64,000 nt of DNA. Origin: Branchiostoma floridae (Eukaryota > Chordata > Leptocardii > Amphioxiformes > Branchiostomatidae). Numbering within the stretch: position 1 is the first letter of the stretch; the number at the start of each line of letters is the position of its first letter. Under the pieces are notes generated by a model. The model was not told where the DNA came from. It did no database searches and saw only the letters and a program-made list of their open reading frames with translations. Shown one piece after another: positions 24,010 to 37,014 of the stretch. Location: the NCBI RefSeq assembly GCF_000003815.2, contig NC_049987.1, positions 3,679,753 through 3,743,752 on the forward strand. The letters run 5' to 3'. The translations under genes were made by a program, and so were the position numbers.

Positions 24010-24260
24010 AACCGGATTAAGCCAAGATCTCAAGCGTAACGTTACCGTCTACTAATAACAAAGGAACAGAATGCCCATGAACTATGCTTGTAATAACCAC
24101 ATATCCACCATGAATCCTGTTTGAACCATCACGTACGAATGTCAATCTTGGCCAAACACCTGCAAAATGTTATGTTTGACTCCAATTGTCTCTCTGACAA
24201 GCGCATTTAGATGCCAAACAAGTTCCCGTCTTGATACAAATAATGTCGGCACATGTAAAG
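24010..24260. repeat. Dispersed repeat copy, partner at 12745-12990
   Basis: Second copy of the sequence described at 12745-12990, same orientation. Confidence 0.75.
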
Positions 24261-24959
24261 ATCACATGTGCCGAAGATTCTCCTCTGTGAAACTAAGACC
24301 CTTGGAAACAACTTATTTGTCGTGCAAACACTGCCATGTTCACACAGCGAATCCCACCGTCCGTACTTCTAATGGTACAACCCGCCTTACGTGCAAATAC
24401 GTGCCCAAAACATGGGTAATTTTGGGATCCGTAAGTGGTAATATTAGCGTCGTCTCCGTACGAACACATCGTCAACAATTATGACAATAACAAAACAAAC
24501 AGCGCCAAAAGCCTGTAGCTTCAATACAAAGCACAAAACGGCGATTCACATTTCTCAACTTTGTACCGATTTTTTTGGCAAATTGTGAGTCGCATTTATT
24601 AAAGAGGATTGCCTCTGTACAGTCTCCTTCGCAGACTTCTAGGGGTTGGCTTTTATTTTATATCGAGGGGGGGGGGGGTAGTTCCGATTTCAACGTTGAC
24701 TAAGGTCTAATACAGGAAAAGGATGTTTGCCATGGACGCGAGTTTGCCGTAGAAGGCGGGGCGAAACTCTCTGTTTGTGCCCGAGCTGTCCAAATCGAAT
24801 TGAGGCGTCATTTAACGGGTGGATGTCCCTCTGGCGGAAACGTTAGCTTATACCAAGGATTGCGCATTTTTTCAAGTTTGTACTCTCATGTAAACTTAAA
24901 TTGAACCCTCGAAACCCTTTCGTGCCTTTTTGTTGTGCACTATCAAGCTAAGGAGCTTT

Positions 24960-25190
24960 AACCGTGACCCTTTTGTGACCCTTCTGGCATTGGGTTTTTG
25001 TGTAAACACTGACGTCTTAAAAGGGGGGAGGTTATAACGGTAGACAAAATGTTATGAACATCCAAAAAGGTGTGTATTTGCACGTCGGTCAATCAACATT
25101 ATAAAGCCAAGGTGTGTCAAACAACGTGTCATCAGCTGAGAATTTTAATGGTTTAATGTCACCATGATAATAGCGCCCGTAGACAGGTGA
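24960..25190. repeat. Repeat copy 1 of 3 (~230 bp)
   Basis: Landmarks: 'tggcattgggtttttgtgtaaacac', 'ggttataacggtagac', 'tgcacgtcggtcaatcaacat', 'gtcatcagctga' and 'aatgtcacc(a)tgataatagcg'. Related copies lie at 25490-25720 and 28170-28400. Non-coding. Confidence 0.7.
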
Positions 25191-25489
25191 AGTCAATATT
25201 TTTTTCGGAGGAACGCCGGGGGCAAAGCTAAACTACATACAGCAGGTGCCAATGCGACGTCCAGGAGCAACGCTGAACGAGTCGGGGGCTAAGCTAAAGC
25301 AGTTAGGTGGGATGGCAATGCAATGTGAATTATCAAACGATTTTTAGGCAAATGCCAAATCTTGCTGCTCTCAAATCAGTGGTTTTCCAACGTCGATTTT
25401 GAGTTCGTAGAGCTTGTTAACATATTCCGTAATATATAAGCTATTCTCCCGCTCTTACGACTTTTGACCGTTTCTTTCATCCAATAATG

Positions 25490-25720
25490 GCTTTGAGTTA
25501 ATGTGTAAATACACTTGAGATGGCAAGGTCATGCGTTGTTGGGGCGGGGGTTATGACGATTTTCAGATTACCATGAAAATTCTGCCAGCGTGTGTACAAA
25601 ACCGTGTAATGTCTGTATGTCAATCAATCAACACCATAAAGGTATGGAAATGAACTTGTCAGCAGCCGATATTTTTAGAGCCCAATATCACAATCATAAC
25701 AGCGTCAACAGAAAAATTCA
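25490..25720. repeat. Repeat copy 2 of 3 (~230 bp)
   Basis: Landmarks shared with 24960-25190 and 28170-28400: 'ttaatgtgtaaatacacttga', 'gggggttatgacg', 'tgtacaaaa', 'tgtcaatcaatcaacacca', 'cttgtcagcagc' and 'catcaca(a)tcataacagcg'. Confidence 0.65.
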
Positions 25721-26269
25721 GTCAATACTTGCTTTCGTTGTACTTTGAAGGAAAGAAAGGTATCATATAAGTTACTTAGACTTTTGTTTGCCCCTGGAAG
25801 CTCCAGCTTGAGTTGTTTGTTAAACCTTCCAACTTTTATTACTCTAAAATATATCTAAAGGGCATTCATATTCCTAAAAACACAACAGAGCTCCTGGTTT
25901 TGTCGGTGTCCGTTAATTAGCTGGTTTGTCCATTTAGACGGAGATAACATACTGTAATTGTACGCCTCCATGGTTTCTTCTCCTAGCTGGTTGCTAATAA
26001 TTTCATCATAACTATGTCCGGGTATTAAACCATCGGGACTAGTGTCAGATCATTAATTGCCGTTTTATAAGATACGTATCCAATCTAAAACTTTGTCCTG
26101 ATTATCAAGTCCTGGCTAGACCGCTAAATGGACGGACACAAAAACAGTAATCTAGGACGCGCAGGTAACTTTGACAGCGCTGCTCTGTATTCTATCATGC
26201 CAGGTTATCTACTAAAATGCGCAAGAAATTTAAAATAAAATACAAGATCTATTAAAAGGTCTAATATCC
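25721..26269. other. No gene recognised
   Basis: Spacer between a repeat copy and the RT fragment. It could hold the decayed 5' part of that retroelement, but I see no motif. Confidence 0.4.
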
Positions 26270-26770
26270 TAAATATGATGGATCAAGCAGGATTCAATGA
26301 AGATGAAGTGCGTCTTGTCAGAATGCTTTTAGCAGCTAGGCACAAAGCTGATTGTCCGTGTCGGATCAACCTACTTAGCTGACTTAGAACCAACAATAGG
26401 GTCTCCACATGGTGACAGTCTCTCCCCAGTACTGTTTACCTGCTGCTTTGCATCAGCATTAGCATTAATAAGAAGGCACAACACAAGACCCTACCCTCTT
26501 GTATTACCTTTTGGATATATAATGTGCCGACGACGTCGAATTCATTGACGAAGCTAAAGCCACAAGGGAAAGATTACCACCTGTAGCTGTCAAGAACTTG
26601 AAATAACCAAACATATTTATGAATCAAGCCAAGACGGAATCCACCCACTTCTACTTGGCAGACGCACTTGGAAAAATGAGGATGAAAAACATCACACACT
26701 GAAAAGCACCACAGACAGTGTTAGACAAGCCAGACGCCTGTCACTGAAAACATCTACGAACAATCACAGG
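26270..26770 (+). pseudogene. Non-LTR-like reverse transcriptase fragment
   Basis: Three frames together read as an RT core: MDQAGFNEDEVRLVRMLLAA, then RVGSTYLADLEPTIGSPHGD and SLSPVLFTCCFASALALIRR (the PQGDSLSPVLF block, with PHG here), then ADDVEFIDEAKATRERLPPV (ADD catalytic box). Later fragments (FMNQAKTEFTHFYLADA-like) follow to about 26770. It is badly frameshifted and truncated at both ends. The clade is not one of the two LINE types elsewhere in the window. Confidence 0.7.
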
Positions 26771-27534
26771 GCACCGATGACCAAACAGCTTGATTTCGAA
26801 TTAAGCATTTTATAACCCTTGTAACACAAGCTCGCTGTCAACAAAAGTCAAATATGCCAGATTGGCTAAGTTTTGACACGTACTGAGAATGCCAACCAAC
26901 ACAGCTAACCGGCAAACCTTGCATTGATTGGTTCTAATAAATCTCGAAAAGGAAGGTACTGTAAGAACATGCTGGACTTGAATACTGAGCGCAGACCTCA
27001 AAGATAGCTAGCCCAGGACTAGGACCATTGCGTACAGGTAGAAAAATAAGGGAGCTAAGGACGCTCGCGACGAACAGGACAAAGTAGAGAGAGATAAAAA
27101 AAGACTGATTGCTACTGCAGGGTGTCCAGACCACTATATATATAGTAGCAGAACACAGTGGGCTACTACTCCTACTAATATCATCTTTGACACCGAAAAA
27201 GGCGGGGGGGGGGGCATTTTGAATACTTTACAATTGGTATCGCTTCGTACGATATGCACATTCCAGTTTCTATTTTTTTTAGAAGAAAGAACGGTGCAAA
27301 ACAGAAAATTTCCTGCCTTCACGGTCAGGAAGCAATTATCTTCATACAGCATCTATGTTATTCTCAAGCTTTACATCTATTAAGGAAACTGAACAACGCC
27401 CATATTGATCAATGGGGCCGAATTTGCTGGAGAATTATTCCAGACTTTTATATTCTTAATAGTACGTAAAATAAAATAAAAACGGCCAGAACTTACTCTT
27501 TGTCTTTATGCTGCGCGCGTTGAAGAGGTGCTTG

Positions 27535-27770
27535 AAACGATTTCTTCTCCCGAACCGGACCGCTCTGGTGTCGACCAGCTAGTCTAACACATTTATAGCA
27601 GTATCTATGCAATTTTTTTGCCTTTTAAGGAGAATGGTTTCTCCACACCAAGGGGAATGGAGGGAACGCACTTCTATGATTGGTTAATAAAAGTAGGGTG
27701 GGTAAAATTTCGGGGAGAATCTATGGAAAGGTTACATCATTGTAAAGTAAATAACGCCGACACCTTTACC
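27535..27770. repeat. Repeat copy, partner at 23775-23990
   Basis: See 23775-23990. The copy is followed, as is its partner, by sequence leading towards another ~230 bp repeat copy, suggesting a decayed segmental duplication of about 3-4 kb. Confidence 0.65.
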
Positions 27771-28169
27771 AGGAATAGAAACAAACATCCGTTGGGCATA
27801 AACTACAGTCTGTATACACAAGAATGAGACAGTGTTTGAACCGTCAAACTTAATTTGGGACAAATGCTAAACTGTCTTTTCAGTCACGCAAGCAATTAAT
27901 CCAGTACCTACCATATCCTCACCTAAGAGACACCAGCACATAGTGTGGGATTCAAAGATGCTACGTCGATGCTACGATACCCCCTTCAAGAATGCTACGT
28001 CGTGGAACATGGAATGGTTCTCTGTTAAGTCAGTCTGCTCCCGATCTACTGCCAACTTCTGTTGGCTTGTAGTCGGCAGACATAGTGGGCTATGTGTAAC
28101 CGGGGAATTAACGTGCTCGAGGCACCTCCTCAAATACAAGACCCCCATATGCATTTCATTACTTTTTCG

Positions 28170-28400
28170 ATGGATAGGTGTCCCTTTTGGCATTGATTTA
28201 TGTGTAAATACACTTGGGTAGGTGTGTGTGGGGGTGTGTGTTGGGGGTGGGGGGCTATAACGGTAAACAGGATGCAATTAACATTCTTCCACCGTATGTA
28301 CAAAAAGGTGAGTGTTTGCACGTCAGTCAATCAACACGATAAAGAACTTGTCACGAGCTAAGATTTTTTACGGTCCAATGACTATTTTCATCACTCCTGG
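28170..28400. repeat. Repeat copy 3 of 3 (~230 bp)
   Basis: Landmarks: 'ttggcattgatttatgtgtaaatacacttg', 'ggctataacggtaaac', 'tgcacgtcagtcaatcaacac', 'cttgtcacgagct'. A GT-rich simple stretch (ggtgtgtgtgggggtgtgtg) interrupts it at 28220-28250. Confidence 0.7.
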
Positions 28401-29595
28401 ATACCTATAGCTTGCTTTTATATCAGGCGACTTGAACTAGTGTTGGAAAATTCCATCACGTGATGAGGGAGGCGTTGCTTGTTTGTACACCACTGGACCA
28501 ATATGGCCTGACATATTTTATACGAATGGTTCATCTCTTTACACGCTGGTCCGTTGCTAGGCTATTCTTCTCGTTGCTATGCTCAAAAACTCAAAAAGTG
28601 TCAGAGCAACACCGTCTTCACGGGACGTGAAAAAGCCAATTTAGGTCGCTCAACTCTGAATCCCACCGACTTTTTTTTCTCATTTACGTTGTAATCAAAT
28701 ATTGATACCCTTATCTAAGCTCAAACTTTCTAAGAATTAATTTCTAGTGTGTAGTTTTTATTACTGTTACATTTTAAAAAATTCTATTGATATTTTCCGA
28801 TCAGAAACGGTGCGACTGCAGGCATATTTAACAGGTGATGTTTTTATGTCAGGAGGAACAAGCAACAGTTAAGACTTTTCAAACATGTCTTACTTGTAAA
28901 AATGTATGACGCCAACACTAAGTTCAAGGTACAAAAGGGCTTTAATAACTCTGACCACCTTCGTCTGACAAACGTCGTCTTTTGACACGCGATCACGAAC
29001 ACTAGGTGCGGCGTTAGTTGTTAAGACAAACCAAGCGAGACACAACAACAGGAAATGTCATGTTTGTTCAAATTACTCATGTTGTTCGATAATCACCAAC
29101 CTGGCATTCAGTAACAAAAGAGACACACAAACCGGTGTCATTTGAAGTATGCAAACCTAACACCATTTCCAGGGGGGTCGGAATGGGTTCAGAGTTATCA
29201 ACGCCCAATTTTCGTTATCTTGACGTTTAGATTAGCGTCCTTCAACTGTACAAATAAAAACAGTTTTCAACACGTCAGCCATGGACTCTATTCATGTATT
29301 GTGCAATCTCACGCAAGACATTTTAAGTCTGTTGCAACTCCTTATTTCTCGTCTCCAACCAGAGAGACATGGGTCCTTTAAACGTTCCTCTCGTGGCATA
29401 ATTAAAGTTTGCGGCCTGGCAAGCCGGTTTTTCGACACGATAACCTGGTTGGACAACAAATGGCTCCAAGTAAATCGGCAAGATACATCGCAACCGGCCA
29501 TTACATCGTTATCGATCTTTAATAGCAACCGAATCGAGTCCTTACTTTGAAACAAAGAAAGTATTGCTTTTCTTGTGAAAAGTCATCATCCCTAA
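28401..29595. other. No gene recognised
   Basis: No exon with splice framing, no retroelement motif and no clear repeat. Mirror-image open frames at 29281-29555 appear on both strands and look like chance. Confidence 0.45.
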
Positions 29596-30162
29596 TAGGT
29601 CCTTCAGACTGAAACCGAATTAGGAATCAAGCAGAACCAGCTGAAGTATTTGCAAAATTCGTGCCACATTCGGGACCATTCCAAATGGGAATACTCGATG
29701 GACCTTATATCCCCTTCCCAAATTGCCGTCAGATTGAAATTTATTTTCTATTCCTGTGAATTCGAAGTGTATTCTAGACATACTCACTTCATTCCGAATA
29801 TCATTTTGGCCACATTCTGACAGGATTTGAAGTGGCTTGTCTTTTCGGTTCTCCATGGAATGATATAAGAATGTTTCGAATACTGTTGGAATGCCGTAGA
29901 ATGCGGTCATGTTGCAGTTGGACTAGTTACAATACACTTAGAATCCACTTTCAATGCCATTCGACATTTCTTCACTTCGAATGTACCTTGACAGTTTTTA
30001 ACATGTCAAAAACTTTCGGGCCAGCCAAAAGAACGGGCACAAATAGCTAGCTGGAATGCAGTATGAATTTCTGGAACACACTACGAATTGCCAGGAATAG
30101 AAAAGAATTTTAATTCTAACGGCATTCCGGCTCATTCTTGCCCTCGTGTGAAGGGGCTTTTA
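29596..30162. mobile_element. Possible MITE with imperfect terminal inverted repeats
   Basis: The left end (TAGGTCCTTCAGACTGAAAC…) and the reverse complement of the right end (GCCCCTTCACACGAGGGCAA…) share CCTTCA, a gapped GA/GGGC block and a following AGAATTG/GAATTAG-like stretch. The interior is rich in ATTC/GAAT words. Ends and target duplication are not clean, so this is tentative. Confidence 0.35.
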
Positions 30163-33100
30163 TCAACATTATATGGATGGCGGGGTTCTTGACAAAGGTG
30201 CCCTTTAAGCACAATGAATTTCCGTTCTGCTTCATTTCGCAAAAGCAATGACCGCTATGGTTTGGCCACGTTGTTAGTGACAACATGGACGCAGTGGGCA
30301 TGGGTTGAGGCAAGTGCAAGGGGAAGTGAAGCATAACAGCGTCCCCGCGATACGCACCATTGAGCAACAATGACACGTTTCAGAACAACCCCTACAGCAG
30401 TTTCTGTTAGGCATCGTGTACTGAGGAGCCGCACTGCCCATAAAACTAAGTCGCGCAAACACTGCAAACTTAATACAGCTGACTGGTAGCTGTGTTTCAA
30501 TTACAAAAGTCCAGGCTGCCAGCACTTTCAAAATCCTAGATTATGGTTAGGCCCAGGACAAGGGGCATAGTCAATTAGCGTTCTTTTTATATGGACAGAT
30601 TTACTATTCTACTGGTCTTTTTGTTCTGAAAGGGGTTGCAAAAGCTGATGAGGCGAAAATTAATGAGAGCAAGGATGTCATCCTTAAAATCTACTTGCTG
30701 TTGCCTTAATGCACAACCGTGCCACTTATAGCTTAGGACTGTGTACCTCCGACCAAGCGCGTGTTTGCCAAACTTTACCTGCTATTTGCTTTAGTTACAA
30801 ACAAGCATTGAGATCAGTTCGGCCGGCTGAACGGGGATCACCGCTTAAAACACGCAGCCGATTATTTTTTGGCTCGGATCTCTTTTAGACTACACACTCG
30901 GAGTAAAACATGAATTAGACCCTAACTTTCATTTATTGATAAGATAATATTTTATACAAAAGAATACTGCCATCTCCAAAATCTCTGAAAGATTTGGTGT
31001 TATAAGTGAAGGAATTTAGCCTTTGAGAGGTAATTAATCGCGAAGTCATTTTAGACCGGAAAGCGCCACCTACCCATTGGTGGACAAAGTGCAATAGCAA
31101 AAGCAAAGTTTAACTTGACTTTTTTCTGACGCTTTGACTTGTCGGAAATACTCATTAGTCTGTCTTTTAGTTTGACTGATGGGTGTTCTTTGTGTGAATG
31201 TTGTCTTTGTCTAAATCGGAATATATCTCAGAGAATAGTCGGGAAAGGTATATGAGTACGTAAAAGACGCTAGGCACGACGAGGTTCATCCGTTTATTTC
31301 TATGAATTAAAAAATCGGTTATATAGAGGATGAAGCAAAGATTTGCTTGTCTGTATATCTATTTGCACAACGTCAAAATACATAAGAAATACCAAAAATA
31401 ATGTATAAAAACAGGTGCAGCAGGAGGGGGAAACCTTTCACAGTTTGTGCTATGACCTCCTCCTAAGCAAAATTATACGGTCAGTAAAATCCATAAATAA
31501 GAAAGATTAACTTACACATGTGTTTTAATAATACAAGAAAAGATAATAAAGTAATAATAGTAATATGAATTGAAATATGATAATACTACTGTAAGCGACA
31601 AGGGTGGTTTATAAGATGGTTTTTTAAGGCACTTTTAAATGTAAGAAAGAAGAGGTTTTTTTTATATTTGTCTGATGGTTGTCCCGTATTGTGACACATC
31701 TGTATTTTACGGACTGCGCTAATGATATTCGGAAGAGAGAAGTATGTAGTTGATTTCCTTGCCTAGTATGATAGTGAACAAGTGAATTAGGGTTTAGAAA
31801 ATTTTCCAATACATCGGAGACCTTGCTGGAATGGAAGTTAAACGTGAATATACTAATTTGCAACTTATTGGCATGTGCATATTTAATTTTTTTAATTTTA
31901 GATATAGAGGGGCTGTATGTGAGAGAAAGTCAGAGACAGTGGCTATTCGAGTACATTTTTTAGGGTTTAAGAGGGTGTAGGGTTCTACTTTATCGTCATG
32001 TTGACCATCCCAGCAGAAGAAAAAAAATATTCTGAAATCAGGCGATAATTAATGCGCGCGCTGATGTCATCCAAAAAATTTACTTGCTGTGGCCTAAAAT
32101 GTTAATAAATGCAAATACACTTTCTAGTAGGTTGTTAATCTTTAACGACTGTAGTGTAATAGTGCAATGTTCTGAGTTATGCTATTGTGTTGCACTATGT
32201 GCAATGTTGCATTGCGTATACTTGTATACCCCTTGCTTGTTCGGCCACGTATGACCGACATGACCAAGAATATCTATTTCCTTATCTTTGAATAAAGAAT
32301 ACTTTACTATTTGTTGGAAGATAAGCGACAAAAGTTAAAAGAAAAAAGAAATCCCCGATCCCTTGTGGCCAGCGTTAGGTGTCTATACTGCCTTCTTAAT
32401 AAGAGCAAACATATGAATGATTGATTTTGAGCAAATAAACAATGATGCAGCTGTTATTTTTTATTCGCCTATTCAGCAGGTAAACAATATCACAAGAGGG
32501 CTCTAGTAGGCTTCTTCGGTGTCAACTCTTAACTGAAAGACATCATGGGAAAATCTTACTGTTCTGTTGTGCATTAATGTAAAGATATACTTCATTAGAT
32601 TGTGTCATAATGGAAGTAGGCATGAGCGATTTCTATATCTTTAGACAAATCCTATTCATTTGACTACTCTAGTAGCTAAATGTTAATGTGGTGACTTGCA
32701 CACATATCTCCCATTAAATGAAACAAAACGATAACATTTTGACATGCAGATGTCTTTTATTCACACAAAAATCTACACACTACAATTACTCCATTTATCG
32801 AGGAAATTGCTTGAACACAGTCTTAGGTTCGTACACTGTGACGTATTGATGACGCAAGGCCTCTTGGCATTGTTGCTTATTACAACGATAATGTTACAGG
32901 TTTCCCTAGTAAAAGCTGCACATGATTTAAAGTTCAGTATAGTATGTAGTAGTTAATTTTTTCCTATTTCTTGATTATAGCAGTTTCAGAAAAGAATCAG
33001 CTGTCTTAAAGTATAAAACAGGGCCTGTTAGGTTGTGTAGCTAGTCAACATCTTTATCAACTCATAGCTTAGATCATGTACTTCATTATGTCGCCCTTAT

Positions 33101-33531
33101 TGAAGCAATCACTTGAAATTACTAATTAAGAAACGTATTCGTAGGGTTTGCGTATTCTGTGAAGTAATACAAAAACGGCCAGAGTTGCTGACATTGTCTT
33201 TTTACCTTTTTCAAACGTGCATGTACCACAAAGACATTGTCCATTTTCAGTGTACAATGCTTCCAGCCCCTCTTATTTTTTTACAGAATATCCTATTAAT
33301 AAAATAGTTTTTCTACCATACAGACGATCCTTACATAACAATAACGACCCATTATTATATTTACCTACTGGTAGTTTGTTTTGATGAAGTAAGAACAATC
33401 ACAAATCCTACGAACACAACTTTAACAAATTTACTTGACTTCATATGATTATGGATCAGAATCTGGTCACTAAACACCTCTGGAGTAAAATATAAATTTT
33501 CTTATGTCTAGATGGTGTTCAAGCTGTGTTG

Positions 33532-33534
<3 letters not shown>
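30163..33534. other. No gene recognised; short dispersed repeat
   Basis: Only a ~60 bp direct repeat stands out: 'aattaatg…gatgtcatcc…aaaatctacttgctgt…gcctta' near 30655-30715 and 32045-32105. Several short frames (30116-30531) are antisense to each other. Nothing supports a gene. Confidence 0.45.

Positions 33535-33608
<74 letters not shown>
33535..33608. repeat. (TC)n microsatellite
   Basis: About 37 TC dinucleotides, ending in tctctctcccc. Confidence 0.97.
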
Positions 33609-33610
<2 letters not shown>

Positions 33611-35100
33611 CTTCTCTCTCACTACACTTAATTTTCTACATTTTGGATCAAATCAACACTGGATTGGATGATATATAAACAGGCCTGGTCAGTTAAAATT
33701 GTAGAGTTTTCATTAGCAGAATGTCTAGATAATGAGTACATTTTGAAGGATGACTAAGTTCTTCAGGAGTTGTAAGCCACACGTGTTTAACCATTTGCAC
33801 ATGAATTTTGTGGAACTAACATTCAAATTTATAGAACTGTGTTTTTTAAAATGAAATATAGAGTCGTATTGGTGTTTTCAGAATTAAGTAAATTTGATCC
33901 AGAATGCCATTCAAAATCTTCCTCAGAGCGCTATAAAATGTACGTTTACTTTGCACGATATCCTAAGAAAATTGGCAACTTGTGCAACATTTTTGAATGA
34001 CCTTTAAAGCATGTGGTTTGCATTGTTAAAAACAATAAATCTGGTGTGACTTAAGACAATTTCTAAAATTAATATTTTTGAGAATTTTGATTCAAATATA
34101 TATTGCCTTTTTTAAGCGAGCGGTGTCGTATAGAAAGTACTGAAGAAGTTTAATTGCATTTTGGCCTAATTTCCTATAGAGACGTCGACAATACGTCGTC
34201 GCAAAGCGTCATCCAAAAATGTTCCCAAGATGCCATTACAAACTTATTGCTTAGCAAAAACGTCTTGGTCTCTTAATTGAAACATGAGTAAAATTTCTGG
34301 ATGAAATGTAGTTTTTTTAAGTACGTAAGGGCATTATTTAAAGCTATCCGGCTTGGATCCCCAATGCTGTAGTTAGTGCCAGCATGCAAGGGTGGTGACA
34401 ATGAAACGAAAACAATCGTATTGTACTTTTTGGCATGGGTTGCCACATATATAATGTCACATTGGCGCACTAAAACCAGTATACACTGGCGCACTGAAAA
34501 AAAAAGATTTTGGGCCCGGCCACTTTAATATTTTTTGACACATCAATAAAGAGGCTTGATTGGCGTCACTTGATCGACAGTTGTGTAAAATATCAAACGT
34601 CAAAGGCAAAAAGAAGGCATGGCGAGTTTCGTACTAAGAACCTCTTGGTTCTGAGCCCAACAGCAGATAAGCCACACCGGCAACACACTGATCTTGAAAT
34701 AAACAACTTGGTACTCAGGCTGCAATATACCTGCATGTTTTGTCATTTTTTGCACTCAGAAGTAACTTGTTTTATCCATTTCTACCGAAAATATATTACT
34801 AAAAGTTAATCCATCAAAATACATCCAGAAATTTCCTCAAAGTTTCCATTAATGATAGATTAACACAGAAAATAGTCTGGAATATAATACTCTTAGCTAA
34901 AACATTACGGGCTAATGTTTTGAACTTTATCAAAATACAAATGACGAATTGTGGCAACCTGTCAAAGATGTTGCCCGACTGGTTTTCACAAGGAATCGTT
35001 CAACCGTATTCAGAACTGAAGGCTGCAAGGCACATCACGGCATACTGACGTTAAAGGGTGTTAAACATAACACCAGCCTCGCTGGCCTCGTGGTTATCCC
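33609..35100. other. No gene recognised; probable 3' flank/UTR of the ZP gene
   Basis: No exon is evident. The part next to 35100 should include the 3' UTR of the minus-strand ZP gene, but I could not pick out its polyadenylation signal with confidence. Confidence 0.45.
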
Positions 35101-35294
35101 TTACTCCCCGTCTTCCGCCATGTTAGGCAGACCCTGGTAGGCCCACTCCTCACGGCGGGACCACTTCAGCACGATGGCGGCGCCCATCACGACAAGGGCG
35201 AGCGCCATCAGCCCTCCTCCTGCAGCCAGCATGGCCCAGGGTGCGTTTTGGTGGCCAGAGGCAGTCTCCTGGTCACTCGTCAGGCGCAGGGTTT
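35101..35294 (-). CDS. EGF/ZP-domain membrane protein, last coding exon (TM and tail)
   Basis: On the minus strand this follows an acceptor (TTACCTGCAG|AA). The glutamate codon is split with the upstream exon (phase 1), and the exon then encodes a linker, a transmembrane helix (MLAAGGGLMALALVVMGAAI) and a basic stop-transfer segment (KWSRREEW). A short cytoplasmic tail ends MAEDGE with the stop at 35101-35103. A single TM right after a ZP module and furin site is the normal end of ZP-domain proteins, which are cleaved and then polymerise outside the cell. Confidence 0.88.
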
Positions 35295-35575
35295 CTGCAG
35301 GTAAAATCATCAATTAGTCAATTAAAGCAAATTGCTTTCATTTCTTTTCTCTAATTTTCTATATCTAAACCACGTCAATCATGTTCAACACTATTTTCTG
35401 ATAGCCAACGTCTAAAGATTTATGCGTCTATAGATTGGACAGAAAAGGCATGGTTGCTTCTTACAGTTACATCGTGAGTTTTTAATTGCGTTGCAACATC
35501 TTAACACTATTATATTAGAACGCTGGTGTTGTCAAGAAAAAAAGTCAGTCAGTCATGTTAGAAAAAAACACGTAC

Positions 35576-35678
35576 CTTCTTTGTCATCATCCAGAATGAT
35601 TGGTCCCTGGTAAATCATGTGACGTCCCGTCATGTCGGTCTTCTCTCCAGTAGCTCTTTTACCCCTCTTGACGCAACC
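35576..35678 (-). CDS. EGF/ZP-domain membrane protein, furin-site exon
   Basis: This exon has an acceptor (TTTTCTCCAG|GG) and donor (AGAAG|GTACGT). It encodes 34 codons beginning GCVKRGKRATGEK. KRGKR fits the R-x-K/R-R consensus furin cleavage site placed between ZP-C and the TM helix in ZP proteins, and the preceding Cys completes the ZP-C disulphide set. The upstream junction is phase 0; the downstream junction is phase 1 and joins exactly to 35294. Confidence 0.88.
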
Positions 35679-36007
35679 CTGGAGAAAACAATGATGTGTG
35701 ATTAAGAAACAATCAAGGCCTATAGTAAAAAAGTGGACACTTAACGTCTTGGAATAAATAATATTTAAACTACATTTCTTCAATTTTCTGTTGCCTCATA
35801 CGTTCAAATGCAATGTAAATTGTTTCCTTTGATGGCGTGTGTTTTTAAACATGTGACATGTGTGAGAATTAGAAGGCAAGCGCTCAGACCTGGATAGAGA
35901 GTGACATGCTTAGAACTCGAAAAAAATTAACAATCGGCCCTGAGGTAGGGCTGTCTACATTAGTCCTTACGCTTTTGATACTCGTTATGGTGAATTAGGA
36001 AACAAAC

Positions 36008-36170
36008 CTGTGCGCAGCGAGACCTAGAATCAGCGCCGTCGCAGACCATCACTTCACAGTGCACATACACTGTCTTCAGGTCCTTGATAAAGCGGAACGC
36101 CTCAAAACCAAAGCGTTCCTTGCTGTGGTCGTTAATGTTGTAGTAATGCAGAGTGGAGTCAGAAGCACAT
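36008..36170 (-). CDS. EGF/ZP-domain membrane protein, ZP-C exon
   Basis: Bounded by an acceptor (CTTTTTCCAG|AT) and donor (GCACAG|GTTTGT), 163 bp. It gives CASDSTLHYYNINDHSK, then RFGFEAFRFIKD and VYVHCEVMVCDGADSRSRC. The 'F.F.AF.F…V.l.C.v.vC' pattern and Cys spacing are the conserved core of ZP-C. It joins in phase at both ends (GG|A upstream, phase 0 downstream). Confidence 0.9.
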
Positions 36171-37014
36171 CTGGAAAAAGAAAAAAAATAACAAAATAAA
36201 GAATAAGAATTAGTGATTGTCTTTCAAAGGGCTGTTTTTGCAGACAAGTGTATGGCTAATATCATGAGAGATAATCGATGACAATCATGGAGCTTCATCA
36301 CATGATGACACATGGGGTCTGAATGAATACTATGTAAGGGCAGCATTAACATTATTCCGTTAGGTTTGATGCATTTCATCAAAGTGGTAAAGAAGTATAA
36401 CCGTCATGAAATTATCTTTTGCGTAACGATGCACACCCCAGTTCTTCCGCGATTCCGGCAAAAAAAAAAAAGTAACGAAAGGGTTTCGAGGGTCTGGGTT
36501 TGAGTTGAATTTTTTTACAGTCTGCTGCGAAGTGATGTGTTTTTTTTGGGGGTTTGAAATGTGTTTGGGCCCGTGTCCACTTTCCTAATATCCATCCCCG
36601 TTGACTTTAAACCTTTGTCCTTGATTGCTTGTGTTGTTTAAGCGCAATTGTAATGCCGCGCGCCGTAGATAAATAATTTTACAACCTTGATCGTTTTTAT
36701 CAAAAATTATTTCAATGGGCTCGTCCAACGCAAAAATGCACAATTTTGTGCATTATGTTTGACAGCAAAACATCATGTTTTTCACTCCAATTTACCGAAG
36801 TCAGGACGTTGAACAAACGAAACTCAGTTGGTCTTGTAGCTAGAAGGATATTCTCACCCAATACACAGTTACTTTGCTTCAGTATATATTTTGGAAGAGC
36901 AGGTTGTTAGACTTGAAGCTAGCTAGCTGTAAAACCCGAATGACACTGGGGGTACCCCCCTACCTCAAAGAACTCAGACTATCCAGAATAAGCTCAGCAG
37001 ACATTACTACCTAC

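Noticed and set aside
24167-24484. 105-residue frame
   Set aside because: Overlaps a dispersed repeat whose other copy (12745-12990) is not open in the same frame; no splice or family support.
27972-28277. 101-residue minus-strand frame
   Set aside because: Part comes from a GT-rich simple repeat and a repeat copy; low-complexity Pro/His/Thr content.
33113-33307. Frame with IRRVCVFCEV, considered as a transposase zinc ribbon
   Set aside because: No further cysteine pattern or ATG start; too little to support a piggyBac or other call.
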